From Trileptium ribeirensis (lineage: Eukaryota > Nematoda > Enoplea > Enoplida > Thoracostomopsidae), in assembly GCA_030248225.1 (NCBI GenBank), contig JASANE010029426.1, positions 1 through 64,000 of the forward strand: DNA of 64,000 bases. The letters run 5' to 3'. The translations under genes were made by a program, and so were the position numbers. Shown piece by piece: positions 1 through 13,002 of the stretch; within the stretch, counting starts at the first letter, position 1; each line of letters opens with the position of its first letter. The notes beneath the pieces are model-generated. The model did no database searches. It saw only the letters and a list, made by a program, of their open reading frames with translations, and had not been told where the DNA came from.

Positions 1-606
1 TGATTCCACAGCAGTTCACCAGCACCGGCCAGAAAAAGCAACACCTAAACTTTAACAGCTATACTGTGGTTGTTTGTTGAGTGAAATTTAATTATTAAAA
101 ATGCGTGGTAATTAAATGACCGTAAATTTTGAGATAAGTCATAAAAGGTCCACTTCGTCCAGTTTTATGATATTTTTTCCGATTTTTGGCGTTTCCTTGA
201 CACCTAAAATTTTCGAATAATTTTATTTCTCATTAAATGTATATATAATTTTATCTTTATATATATTTCAGTGTATCTAAGGCAAATTCATCATGGAAAG
301 AGCAAAAAACGACAAATAATTTCTTATAAAACTGGACTAAAATGATATTTTCTGACTCATCTCATCGAGCTGAGTGTAATGGCTTCAAAATTTTGCGTCG
401 AATATTCGAAAATGAACAATTTCGTACTGGGGGATTCTAGGAAACACGCAAATAACGTTTGTACACTGTTTCCTCATTGTCATCGAAATAGCAACGTCCT
501 AACACACACTTATTAACAAATGAGAAGCATCGTACAGGAATAAAGCTTTGCATAAACATGTTTACAATGAAGTAGATTTTCACGTCACTTTGACTTCTAG
601 GTTTCG
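1..606. other. non-coding, one dispersed-repeat fragment
   Basis: No coding exon is visible. Around 345-405 a stretch (atattttctga..catctcatcgagctga) resembles the right terminal repeat of the MITE at 10271-10566, so this is probably a decayed copy of one end of that family. The rest is AT-rich sequence without recognisable structure. Confidence 0.4.
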
Positions 607-861
607 ATGGCAATCAGAGGTGAGAAGTTAAGTCCGATCGGTCGGGTCTGTCTCAATTTTTTCCTGCCGGGCCTGGGAAGAAGATTTCAGACCGGGCCAC
701 CGATTTTCAAAAATGCCGCATTTCAAAAAATTCAAAAAACGTTGAGAGGATAATATTGAAAATAGACGCATTAGTTAGTTAAACGGAACAACTGTAACCT
801 CACTTGTTGCGTTTAATGACTATTTCTAGGTTACAGGCTGAGTTTCTTGAGCCTCCTTTAA

Positions 862-1123
862 CCCTTTACTTCCTGAATAATTTACATTTCGAGTATCGAT
901 GAACAATTATTGGTCGTCGCGAGGTACCAAACTACGAACGCTAGGGTGAAAGTCGCGTTTACTAATCATTGAGCTGTCTCCCAGCTATTATCCGATCCAT
1001 AAAGTTTCTCGCAAAGCGAGCGAAAAACATCCCTGGAATCGTGCAGTGTATATTTGTTGTGAGTTGTTTAGTACAGCACATTCAAATGTAATTTATGGTC
1101 TAACAACACTAGGTGTTAAAGGG
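862..1123. mobile_element. piggyBac-like MITE nested in the hAT-like element
   Basis: The sequence CCCTTTACTTCC (862) and its inverse end TTAAAGGG (1123) are flanked on both sides by TTAA (858-861 and 1124-1127). TTAA target duplication plus a CCCTTT/AAAGGG tip is the signature of the piggyBac superfamily. At 262 bp it has no coding capacity. Only about seven terminal bases match perfectly, so the terminal repeat is short or decayed. Confidence 0.62.
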
Positions 1124-1413
1124 TTAAATATACGGTACACTTATTTTTAATAATGTTCCAGAATAACAATAATGCAGTGACGATGCTCTAATGGCAACAC
1201 AGCACCTACTTGATCACATTCAGGACCATGGGATGTTTATTTTTTCTTCCAATGACAAAAAGTTTTGAAATATATGAATTACAATGCTTACAACTTTTAA
1301 GCATAATGGTTCACGTTTTTGCATCTTAGCGCGTGTACTATTTGATGCATGCCATGCAAAATGCAATTGCTTTTACCGCATTCAGCACGTATAAAACTGT
1401 GTAAAGCAAAGCC

Positions 1414-1600
1414 TAGGGGCGTAAATTATATACAGGTTGTGCCGCCGTCGATATATTAAGCCTAATAACCGAGACTTAGTCCAACCTAATGTGTTTATAT
1501 TTGTCTTTTGCTTAACCTATTTCGGCTAAGACTTAGTCGGTTGCTGCCACGCCGGGACTGCCTTCCTTAACGATATAACGTTACACAAGTAAATTTTATA
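1414..1600. mobile_element. relic of the 'GGGGCGTAA' TIR family
   Basis: AGGGGCGTAAAT at 1414 is followed by a 'cgatatattaagcct' and 'acttagtc' stretch. Both features match the left end of the element at 51884-52565 and the core of the 362-bp satellite at 53277-55945. No right terminal repeat is recognisable, so this is treated as a decayed fragment. Confidence 0.4.
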
Positions 1601-2772
1601 CTTGTGTCTGAAAATTTATAGACCTAGTCAAGCCCTCATCGTGCAACTAAATTGAAAAAGTGACAAACAAGTTTTGACTGTTTTTGACTGAATATAATAT
1701 TTTCCCCAGTGCCGGGGCCTAAAAAAGTTAATGACATACTTATTAAAAGTTTATAACAATTTAATCGGTGTGTTTTATGGCTTAAATGACGCCGTAAACC
1801 ATATAAAGCAAGGACCGTCTGTTTAAGAGGTTAGGTTGTACAGTTCCGGCACGACGCTGCAGGTATGACAAGGACGTACAGCGGAATTTACAAAATTTTT
1901 GTTAAAGTGTTACCAATTTTTACCAACGGTTGCTAACATTATCCGAGTGCCTACGACCCACCGTGGACACCTATATGCTAAAAACCATCGTTTGCACCTA
2001 ATAAAGAACTCACGTTGTAAAAATTTTGAAATTTCACTTTTTTGATTCAAAAAGCAAAGTTACATGTCACGGTGAGATTGATTCCCACCACTGGGGCATG
2101 TGTTGGTTGAAAGCTGCCTGTTTTTTTACTGCCAACACTACTTTTGTATTTTAGTTGTCTATTTTGGGAAGGAAAGAGTATTCGAAATCTACAGTACTTA
2201 GATGTATGTTTAAATGTTAACGTTCTAATGTAGCTGTATATAATCTGATTGATTGTTTCCGGGAAATTTTTTTCAAGATTGGGCGTTGGAGTGGCGCAGG
2301 GTCAGCTAAAGGTTTCTAAAACTAGATAAGAACTGCTGAACAAGAATAAATATAACTAAAAGAATATAAATGTATTTTCGTTTTTTGCAATTGTAAATTG
2401 TTTCATCTATGTTGGTATTTACAGTGTACGTACACATGCAATTATAGTGTTATTGCCTGTCTTAAAATATGGAAAAGAATAAGGGTTGCCTTCATTGGAT
2501 GTTAGCTCATAGCTTCAGCTTAAAAAGCTTTTAATTAAAAATAACGATAACAGTTAACTACAATAACAGACAAACATAATAACATTCAATAAGGTAGACA
2601 AACGTTTATAGATTTTATATGAAATTATTGAAATATTTTAAGCATGTTATCTGCTTCGGACCGGGCCTGCTCGAATTCTGTTTTGGCCTGCTTTTTAAGA
2701 TTTCGGCACAACGTCGAATCGATTTCAGGCCGGTGCTGAAAATTTAGAGCCGTTCTCACCTCTGGTGGTAAT

Positions 2773-4690
2773 TTTATTTAAACTACTTTTTTACAATAAC
2801 GGTGTGACGTGAATTGTTTAAATACAGCAAAAAATAACTCACATAAACAGGTTACTTACTCAAGCGTTTAACAGTGTTTCGTTTTCGTAGCCGAACTGAA
2901 ATTGTTTTCTGTGTGACATCAATATCACGGTAGACGCCTGTTGGTGATTTTTTGCTGCGTCAGTTAAATTTTTAGTTGAATTAAAGCTATATATATCGCA
3001 GATATATGAAAGTGGAAATTCTAGTGTTTTGAGGCACAATCGTTTCCATTGAAAGCCAATCGGCTTTGAAGTGGAGGAAATTTAAGTTATAATAGCGGAA
3101 AACCCGGCTTTCGGGCAGTAGGGCCATTGGCCATCGGCCAACCTGGGTTGATGCTTCCACCAGCTTTGCGCAATTTCGCGGCTACTTGCCTTCGTTCAGC
3201 GCGGGTTTTCACTCCTCGTGTCAAGTGAATATATATCTATTATTATATAAACCTTGAACACGAAAATAAATCACTTCAGTAGACGCCGCGGGTCACATTA
3301 CGTTTCACTACACTTAATTATTTTCGAATTCACGACCCCTGAGATTTATATAAGAGAGGTGATCTTTAGAGGGTACCCTGACTTCCGTCATAGCTCCTTC
3401 TCGGTCGAAAACTCAACGGATCTAATTATCTTGTTCTGGCTTCTACAAATTGGGGGGTGGGGCCCCCTGGCATGAAACTAGTGGGCACTGGTTGGAGCCT
3501 CCTGGCAAAATTTTTGGTTGACTCCTAGTAAGCACACACCAGATGCTACAAAAAATTGACGAAATTGTTTAGAAAGATCCCTTTCCAATATTTAATTTCA
3601 GCAAAAAAATTTCATGAAAAGTTGGCTTTACCTTGAGTAAATACGTTTTTGCATCGTTTCTGAGATTATTTATCAACAATTGTAGCGTTTTTCGCTGAAA
3701 CATATTAATTTTGAAAAATTTTATTCGAGCCCCCAGCTGGACCCTCATTCAAGCCGGGGCGGGGGTGGTACAGTTCACACCCCCGGGAAAATCCAGCGCC
3801 GAGCCAGGGCCCCACTTCTTGGACTCTAGCAAAATTTTTTGAGAATTAACAAATTGTTTAATTTTCTGAAAGATACCCATTAAGAATTTCTATATATAGC
3901 TAATTTAGCGAACCTTGTCGTATTTTGAACACCGCCTAATAAAAGGAACGAATTAGTTATGTAGACAACGCCAACTAAAAGACAGTGATCACCAGAAGAG
4001 AATCCAATATATTTTTACAGCATGCGCTAAAAAGAACACCAAGTTTTATGGACATCATTCACTAAACGCAACCAAACAATAATTTCAACGATAGCTCCAA
4101 CGGTAAGAGCATGCTGGGTACTGTATGGTACGAGTAAGCGCTATTGCGCACAGATGCGCAACCACGTCTGCATTTGCTAAATCAGTCGTTTATATTATAT
4201 CGGTAGTTACATATGTAATAGGACCGTTCCGGTCCGCTACTTGCGTAATTGTAGGATTTTGACGCTGAGTCATCTAACGACATCTCAAGCTGGACAAAAT
4301 CACGCTATGTTGATTTCCTAACGGTACCTCAGCGTACCCTTATGAGGTCGCGGAGATTCAAATTTTATAAGGAAGGTTGATGTGTTACATGGTGCCATGG
4401 TCTTGTTCACAATCTTGTTATGCCACTTATTAACATTTTGTGTGTGTTTTATTCATATTATGAATTGCCATTGCATGTTCCCTTTATTTTAATTTTTATG
4501 CTGTGCTTTATGTTAATTTACGGGCTTCTACGGGAAATTACTGATACAGCAGTAAAAATCTGCGTATGTATTATATATAATTATATAAACTATATAATTT
4601 AGATATTTAAACAGACATATAAATATAGGCTATACATATATTACATAGATACTAAAGACAAATTCGGTGCTAAATTTTATAAGTTTTATG
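2773..4690. other. non-coding; GC-patchy dispersed repeat at about 3430-3850
   Basis: No gene is visible. Between 3430 and 3850, blocks such as 'ggggccccctggca' and 'cctggcaaaatttttgg' alternate with AT-rich runs. The same style of block occurs in the arms of the giant inverted repeat (for example 22520-22560) and near 48735-48830, which suggests a shared dispersed repeat family. I have not aligned them base by base. Confidence 0.35.
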
Positions 4691-4699
4691 AATTTTCAG

Positions 4700-6600
4700 A
4701 TACGTATATAGTTATGTATAGCGCAGCGAAAGGGGGGTAGGTTTGGGGCCCGGCCGAGGGCGCTCTTGTAGCGGGTGGTTCCAAAAGGGATGCCCTACCC
4801 CTGGTCTTGGTTTGGGCCTCGTCCCGAGGTGGGTTTCCCTGGTGCACTTCGAAAATGGCACATCTTTCATGAAATTTCAAATGACAATAAAATCATCCAG
4901 CCAGACAGATATGTAAACGTGCTATGTTTGTATGGGGGCACGTAGGAAGCATGGGAACTGCTCGGTTTCCAGACATGGGCACATGAATTCGTAGACACGA
5001 TAGCGGTTTGCAGACGACAATAAAAGAGAATATATATATAATCAAAAAGATAAAGTGCAATGTTTGCAAGTTAGCGCGGGTTATAATATAGAAAATAGGC
5101 AAAATTGGGCCAAGGGTTACAAGCACGACGCTCTATTGTGCAAATTATCGGCATTTAACAATGACGCAGTGTAATCTTATGGATAATCGACATTATAGCA
5201 TTTAGATTTCGTCTTGCTTGGGAAATATTTGGAATTACGCGACAAAAGATTCGCAGTACCAGACAAAAAGGTAAATGTGTAATGTCTGCACGTTTACCTG
5301 TTACCTCTACAGGGTTTTTGTAGACACAAGTAGGTCGGGGTTCAGCTATCGGTACGGATACAATTTAAATTTTCGTAATCGGTCGGAAAATCGATTCAAT
5401 TTCATATTCATTGAAAGTAGTTCGAGTTTAAATGACATGGGAACGTCTGAATGCCAGACGTAAACAGGGTTATTATCAAATGTCGGACAAAGGAGATTTC
5501 AAGCAGAGAATTTCAACTTTGACCCAGATCTGCAGGTGTGGATCTTTTGGTCATGCCGCTACCGGTTTACGGTAGGATGGAAAAAAGATGGCAAACGAGC
5601 GAAATTTTGATTAGATTAAGAATTTGAAATCGTAATACCAGAAAAAACCTAAGATTCAAATTTGATTGCTAGACGCACAAAATTGTATGGGAAGGATAGG
5701 GCAACAATTTCGAGGTTGGGCGTCCCGCCTGTATATACGAATCAGTCTGACTTCCAACGCGAAGTCGTCACTTTACTGACCGGCTACGACGCAGGGCGTA
5801 TGTTTCAGATCTGGTGTGGTAATCGGCCGATTGTATGAGTTTAAAACGGGTCTCCCGGGTTCAGCTGGAGCTGCCCACCGTGACGGACGGAGTATTTGAG
5901 TAGGAGGTGTGTAGTGACGATGTTGTTTTTCTCGCAGAGCAATCAGACGTAGTAGAGTTAGCAGATGCTGCGTCCGACAAATTTCATAGGCGAACAGCTG
6001 ATACCTATCACTTTGACTACATACTATTTGCGTTAACTAACCCACTCTCCACCCGAATTCTTACACAAGATTTGAATCACTCAAAATGTGAGTTCTATTT
6101 CATGTAACAGCTGCGCGTGAATCCGCTGATCCTGTGTAGCAGACTTTAAAAAGCTAACATACTCGATAAGATAGATATTCGTTTTACACGATTTATTATG
6201 AGTAGCTGCAGAATTTTCCTGAGAACACGTTAAAAGTTTCTAGAGTTTGATTTTATTTAATTCTTTTTTTTTGTTTATTACTTGTTTTCAAACTTGATAA
6301 CTTAGTAAAGTTCGCGCCCATGCTGAGAAGTTATGAAGTTAACTAGAAGAGACTCGTTTCCCAGCTACGTCCTCTGATAGCAAAATGATACTCCTGAGAA
6401 TTTACATTAGCTAAGTAAATTCGAAATAGTCCGCGCACAGCGAAGATTGCTCTAGAACAAACTCTAGACAACACTTGAAAAGAGCTTATTCACTTCAGTT
6501 TGTTCGCTCATCTTTGCGAAGCTTCATTTTTTCTACTCTCATCATTCTCAGTAATTTTATATGATAATTATGTATGTTCAGTTATAGTTCAACTTTATAT
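4700..6600. other. non-coding; GC-rich patch at 4720-4860
   Basis: A GC-rich patch (4720-4860) stands out from its AT-rich surroundings but contains no recognisable domain in any frame. The remainder to 6600 shows short open frames only, with no family resemblance or convincing splice-site pairs. Confidence 0.3.
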
Positions 6601-6959
6601 ATAAGCTTCGAATAACTTGTTGCCCTTTGAGCGCCTCATCACGGTCCGAAAGCTCACCCCAGAACTGCACTCTCTAGCAAAAGCTTTAACGAATAACATA
6701 CTACCGATAGATAAGACTTAACCAATCCTTCCCCTATGCGTTCATACAGGCTTAAAATTATAGTCATACATTACATAGAATACTTGACATCCTAAACAGG
6801 CATTGCAGGATTCTGAAGAAACCAGTTTCTGCTTTCCCATTCTCTCTCTTTCAATAATTATAGCTTCTTCGAGAATATCAAGCCAAACAATCCCTCTCAG
6901 TGATTCAGTTACTTCCATCTGATCATACAAGCCACACCACTGTTATAGAACTAGGAGCA

Positions 6960-8640
6960 GTAACAAAGTCCTAACAGTCAGATAAACAACCCGCGCCCTG
7001 ACCTTAAAGTATTAACAGCCAGAAGCCACACAGAAAGAGTTTTATCCCAGAGTGAGAAACAGCCACTTTTTCAACTTGCATTCAAAACTTCAGCTAATTT
7101 TAGTAGCGAATTCATTCCTCTCTTTCACGATCTCCATCCACGTTTAGCAACAGACTTCCAAGCCCGCTTACAGACAATTAAACAACTTTGCTACGCATCA
7201 GTTTGAATTTTTTCGTTTATCTATCTGAAATCCAATATACGCTAGAGCCGCTTAGCATCTAGAAAAGTTCAACCATACACTCCCACATTACCAACAGCAG
7301 CAGTATCAGCCTTCCCTCTTTTTCATTTATTCCGATACATCAATCTTAACTTTACCTAAGTTCCAGAAAACATATCCCATCTCTAACGAATAACAATTTT
7401 TTAAACTTCGAATAGAACTTTTCTTATAGTCCCTCTTTTCAATAAAACCTTATTAGACCATCTCAATCACCGTAGAGTTAGCTCGATCAGAAGAGACGTC
7501 CAATCAAATCTACATTCAGATCAATCCCCGCGCGACGAGAACGCAAGCGAGTAGCTACGCTAGTAGTTAGACCAGAAAAATTTCTTTCATAGACAAGTCA
7601 AGTTTCTTATATAGAGTATATATATTTAACTTTGAACCCACCCTGACCAACGTATCTTTAACCCTTTTCATAGCTTTATTTTTGCTCTTTACAGTCAGCC
7701 AGCTTTTGAATAGCACTAACATAGCTAGCCTAATCCAGTACGACGTACAACCGAGATCTAGACGTTTACAAGTTAATAGAAAATTAGCATATATTTTCTC
7801 TTAGAACCTCTTTGATTAGTCATTCCTTTTTATATTACCCGCGTATTATTTATACCAATATTCACTTTTAACCATCACGTATCTCTTACCCAATACTTAT
7901 CTATAGCGTTAGCATTTCTTTTTTCCAAGTAACACAGTATAGCGAAAGTATAGCCCTCTTCAACTCCCTCGCCCACGACCGAATTTTACACAATATATAC
8001 ATCCCAGTAACCCCCTGAGCCACCCCCTCCTCATCTAAAAGCCAAGCCCCCACCCCCTCTTCCCGAACTCCTCACTAGTCCGAATAGTCCTTAGCAAAAA
8101 CTCGCAAATCCTTATTCAGAGCTTTCCCTAAATTTTAAAGCTTTTTTTCACGACGTCATTAACTAAGTAAAAAGTAATCAATTAATAATTATACTTATAT
8201 ATATACTAACTAGATATTATACATAAACTTTTCTATTTTACCGTATTAACCACGAACTCAACACTAAAATAACACTAACACTCCATCCCATAAATCTCAA
8301 TTTTTACTAGTTCATTTCATTTTTCTAATTTAGAGATTTCCTAGTAGATATCAATTCTTAAAGAATTTACAGTACAATACAAATATTACATCACAGAGAT
8401 CTTTTTAACTTTTCTTATAACGAAACTATACCAATAACTATATAACACTGCAATATTAAATACCACGCTCTCCAAACTCCATACACATAAACATATTTTT
8501 ATATATATTATTTTATTTCATTACTAATTATTTTATATTCTCTCAGCCAGACAAACCATCTCATCAATCACTAATCCAGCAATATTTTCAGATCTATATC
8601 TTATCTACAAAAAACAAAACAAACAGCAACCCAAACTAAT
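6960..8640. other. strongly G-depleted (C-over-G skewed) stretch
   Basis: On the plus strand, G almost disappears, most clearly from about 7260 to 8640, where many 60-base lines hold only 1-6 G while C stays at 10-24. The skew fades toward 6960 and ends sharply at about 8640, where composition becomes balanced. No reading frame, tandem repeat or known element explains it. Confidence 0.6.
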
Positions 8641-9056
8641 TAAGTACGGAACAAAGCACCCGACGTTAAACTTCCTGGGAATGTCGGAACCCTATGGGGG
8701 CCACAATGGCTATAGCTTACCCAGGAGATAATAACCGAGCCAGATCGAGACGAAATTTGTACTAGCGTTACCGCCACGCTTGGATACATCTTCTGTCACG
8801 CTAAATTAAACAACTTCCGATTCAGATTAAGCTAGGTCCGACATTATGACCTGTGAGCAGGTTTCTATGTCGACCTCCCTGAGGGACCTCAGTAATCATA
8901 CCAAGGTACTAGATACGTGCGCAACCAATCGGGCAGGGGGTGTGAACACACCTCGTGAAGCGCGCCTGCGACTTGCTAAGCTCCATAGCTTCTTGGGTCT
9001 GACCAAGAAAAAGGGTCAAAATTGCAAAATTTACGGTCCATCCTGGAGGTTATGAT
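8641..9056. other. unidentified block with higher GC, composition break at both ends
   Basis: Composition changes abruptly at about 8641 to a balanced, GC-richer sequence that runs to the start of the tandem duplication at 9057. A 69-codon frame (8846-9055, plus) ends in a basic tail, but I recognise no domain in it. It may be the end of a mobile element. I see nothing that identifies which. Confidence 0.3.
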
Positions 9057-10272
9057 AGCCGGGGTCGCATGGGCATTGTGTTAGCAAGTTGCGCCATGCA
9101 GCTGCGTACCGTTATTATACATAAGTAAAGGTAAAAATGACGATTCTAAGCTAAATACCATTGATATGTACATTCCTGTTAAACTGTTGTATTAAAATTT
9201 GTTATAAGTGTAGCAACTGTTGCTTCTAAACGAAAATTTTTCTTAATAATGGCAAAAGAGGTATTTTAAGGAGGAACAAAATATTTAGTGGATAATACCC
9301 TAAGACTTGAACTATTTTTCTAATAATGTGTCACACTATCTATGTTCTTTCGTGTCTATCGCTTAGTGCGTGCTGAATAAACTTGTAAAGACAACGTTAT
9401 GCTCCGATTTACCTAAAACTTTGCAACCTACGGGCAGTTCTTCCAGTTAAGCGGAGAAAAGTAAACGAAATCCGAGAAATCAGCCTGAGGCAACAATATA
9501 CATACATATATAGCATGCGGGCATATATATACATCTCTACAGGGAATAATATAGTTATCCAGCGGTTTATCGTTTTCTTGCTACCACTGTGTTTTCAAAT
9601 ATAGATAGTGGAACAAATGCCGTCTTTTCGGTTACACCCACAATCCCAAAATGAACAATTTTGAATCTTACAGCGGCAATTTTAGTACCATTCGCATGGG
9701 CATGGTGTTAGCAAGTTGCGCCATGCAGCTGCGTACCGTTATTACACATAAGTAAAGGTAAAAATGACGATTCTAAGCTAAATACCATTGATATGTACAT
9801 TCCTGTAAACTGTTGTATTAAAATTTGTTATAAATGTAGCAACTGTTGCTTCTAAACGAAAATTTTTCTTACTAATGGCAAAAAGAGGTATTTTAAGGAG
9901 AAACAAAATATTTAGTGGATATTGGGCCCCATATAGACTTGAACTATTTTTCTAATAATGTGTCACACTGTCTATGTTCTTTCGTGTCTATCGCTTAGTG
10001 CGTGCTGAATAAACTTGTAAAGACAACGTTATGCTCCTTAAATTACAACTTTGCAACCTAGCAGTTCTTGTTAAGCAGAAATAAAAAATCCGGAAATCAA
10101 CCTAGGAATATATATGCGGCATATACATTTAAGGAATATAGTTATCCAGCAGTTTATCGTTTTCTTGCTAACACTGTGTTTTCAAATATAGATAGTGGAA
10201 CAAATGCCGTCTTTTCGGTTATACCCACAATCCCAAAATGAACAATTTTGAATATTCAGCGGCAATTTTAGT
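9057..10272. repeat. two-copy tandem duplication, offset about 628 bp
   Basis: The sequence starting 'catgggcattgtgttagcaag' at 9069 is repeated from 9697 with only scattered substitutions and small indels, through 'aacaattttgaat..cagcggcaattttagtaccatt' at the end of each copy. The second copy has lost several short segments in its last third (about 10040-10140). Each copy ends in 'accatt', which is also the tip of the MITE that follows. Confidence 0.85.
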
Positions 10273-10566
10273 ACCATTCCCCTCAGCTCGACGAAACGGT
10301 TCAAAAAATATCCACTTCTATCGCTTTATGAGAAAGGTTTTTTCGATTTGTTGGATTTCCAATAATGGTCTAAGCTTAAGCGTAAACTAATAAATCGATG
10401 CAGCTCATTTTTGCACAGATATATAATTGTATCGAAGGGTATACGGTTATACATTTTCCAGATTTTTTGGAAAACTTTAGATGTATACCGCTAACAAAAA
10501 AACTTGTCACAAAATCGCCTGAAAGGGATATTTTCTGAACCGTCTCATCGAGCTGATGCGAATGGT
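10271..10566. mobile_element. MITE with terminal inverted repeats of about 45 bp
   Basis: The left end (10271-10315, 'cagctcgacgaaacgg' and 'aaaaaatatcc') and the right end (10525-10568, 'gggatattttctgaac' and 'cgtctcatcgagctga') are inverted copies of each other over about 45 bp with few mismatches. It has no coding capacity. A half-matching fragment lies at about 345-405. The superfamily is not assignable from the termini. Confidence 0.6.
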
Positions 10567-10569
10567 GAT

Positions 10570-12995
10570 AAAATTATCGCTATATTCAAATTGAGATTTC
10601 GGGCTGCTTGTATAATCGAAAAGACCACAAATCGTTGCTGTATGTCAACCGAAAATGGGTCCAACTACACAGAGAATTTTATACATTGCAACCATGCCCG
10701 TGTTCAAATTGGCTCAGCTTAAAATTTGAGATCGGGTCTATTTCTGCAAAATTCTGTAGGTCGCAATCTCGCTGTACGCGGCAAGACAGTGTGGTATCCG
10801 TGACACAATTCCTACCTCTCAGAACCTCCACTTCATTGCAAACATCACTGCTAATCACGCCCGTTCGAGGATCCATCGGTGCAATTTCTTAGATTTTAAA
10901 TGGAAAGGGGGTTAATTTTACTGTGACCATAAATTGAAAATTTACCCTCTATTTTAGCTAAGTTTCCCCAATTTTTGTCGAAATTTTCCGCGCGGCTTCA
11001 GCCCTTAAAAGGTAATAACGCTACCAGCCAGGGCGATGGGTGACACCCAGAAAGAGGAGACCCACAAGGAGAATAGCGCCTATCCCCTCCCACCACGAGT
11101 ATCTATGCTTTAGAATGACTGTTAGATATAATTTAAATTAAAACCAGATATCACGCAGATCTGGGAATATGTCGTTACCTACGAGAGTTTAGTCTTAAAC
11201 AATCAGGAGCAATTTGCAATAAATGATCACCCAAAAATAGGAACAGGATTGACTGAACCACGATGCAACAAAATTAGAAAAAAATTAAGGCATGTGTGCC
11301 ACCTTACGGCGTGTGCATTAAAAGCAGCAGATCAACGCCATACAAAGAAAAACTTATGCAGCCCATCCTACCCTAAAAGTACACCTATGGTTGTAATTAG
11401 CAGCAGATACATGCACGAAGGGCAATGCAGAAACCCAATAAATTGTTGGAAATAACAGTGAATTCAAGCAGCAGTTCAGGACTCAATCGGCAATGATCCC
11501 ACGTTTGCGGAAACAGTAAGATGAAGGGACTATCGCCCAGTTTCACAATTACATAGCGTTGTACGGTTTAATTTCAACATTGTATACATTATGTGGGTAG
11601 TGTGTTCAAGGATACGGCAGTGAAAAAACATGTAAAGCTGCCTGTATTCTTCGATAGTTTCGAGTTTATAAATTGAAATTAGCTTACATAATATATATTA
11701 AAATGCGTATATATATGCGTTCAGTATGGTGGTTTTTACTGAAAATCCCGAGCACAATTGCGCCAAATTTCGCGGCCAGAATATCATCGGTCTCCGCAGT
11801 TTACTGAACGGGATCATGGGATCCATAATGCCAGAGTAGATTTGCCGATTTCTCGCACAGCCGTGTTCGCGGTTCACGAGGGTATCATAGATTGCAATGC
11901 AATTCTTAAGTGTACTCGATGCCTAACGTGAAAATAGTGACCGTGAACAAAACCAAGAGTTGCTGTCAGTACTACATAAAGTAGTCTGCATTTGTGCCTA
12001 GACATCGGTTTAGACACCGTAAACTGACTTGGCAAAAGAACTATGTTCCCGAACTTAATAGTAGACTTTGGTATAAATGTTCCCTATATACTTCGGTAAA
12101 ACTAGTTATAGCATCTAGTCATTACAAACAAACCGGGTTTCTCGGGGAATTCAGGGTATCATTTTCCCTGTCTCCAGAGCCGAAAATCCCTGGTCCAAGC
12201 TGAGATTAAATCGGGGTTTGCGACTATGAGGAACCACTATAAGAACACTCGGTACGCCATATGTACGTAATGAATTCTTGAGCATTATGTAAGAAGCCCA
12301 ATTTAAGGCTAATTTTACAGCGAATAAACAGCGATTTCTAATTTTCTGTTAGTTATATAATTAATATCAACATTTTTATGTTCGGAGATGCATGAGCCGA
12401 AGTGTTAAAACCGGTTCCAGGAATAAATGGAACCTAAAACAAAAAAACTGAGTTAGACAATGAATTTCCCCTAAAAGTGCTAGTTACATTAATTTTAGAA
12501 TTCACAACTTTTCCCTGTTGCAAAATGACACAATTCCCTGTTTTTGCCATAAAAATATCAGTTTTCACTGTTTCCCTGTTGCGCGGGAACCCTGACAAAC
12601 TCTGATCTATCTTACATAGATCGTAATCATGTGATTGATTAATAACACGAGTAACATCACGTACCAAATGCCATGAATGGTTAACTACTTCGGTCTACAA
12701 ATGCCAAAAACGTTATAGAGGCGAAAACAAAATGAGATAATGTATGTATAAAATACATTAAAAACTAATTTATAACCCCAACCAACACCACACTGTATTA
12801 TATATACCCTCCTTAGTCACTACTCTCTATAATGCAACACAAATATATAAAGTTATATTAGAAAAAATTGATCAGACTACAAAACAAGTTTGTCCACAAG
12901 TAAACCGTTTACTTTAACCACGGGTTCTCGTAATAAAACGGACCTTTGCTAAGGATACCCTGTGCTTAACCCTCCAAGGACTGGGTTTCACAACC
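10570..12995. other. non-coding, nothing recognised
   Basis: There are short unrelated open frames on both strands and no domain. Phrases of the type 'tttccctgtt' recur at 12150-12190 and 12510-12580 and may be fragments of a dispersed repeat. Confidence 0.3.
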
Positions 12996-13002
12996 CCTCC
13001 TT

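Larger units (their letters stand above)
615..2764. mobile_element. non-autonomous hAT-like DNA transposon
   Basis: The element begins CAGAGGTGAGAA at 615 and ends with the exact inverse TTCTCACCTCTG at 2764. The CAGRGGTG tip is typical of the hAT superfamily. The flanking 8 bases are atggcaat (607-614) and gtggtaat (2765-2772), which match at 6 of 8 positions, the size and similarity expected of an aged hAT target-site duplication. Just inside both tips are GC-rich stretches built around 'gaccgggcc' words. No transposase reading frame exists inside the 2.15 kb, so mobilisation would have needed enzyme supplied from elsewhere. It contains a nested piggyBac-like MITE and a relic of another TIR family near 1414. 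The same CTCACCTCTG end recurs at 47384-47393. Confidence 0.72.
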
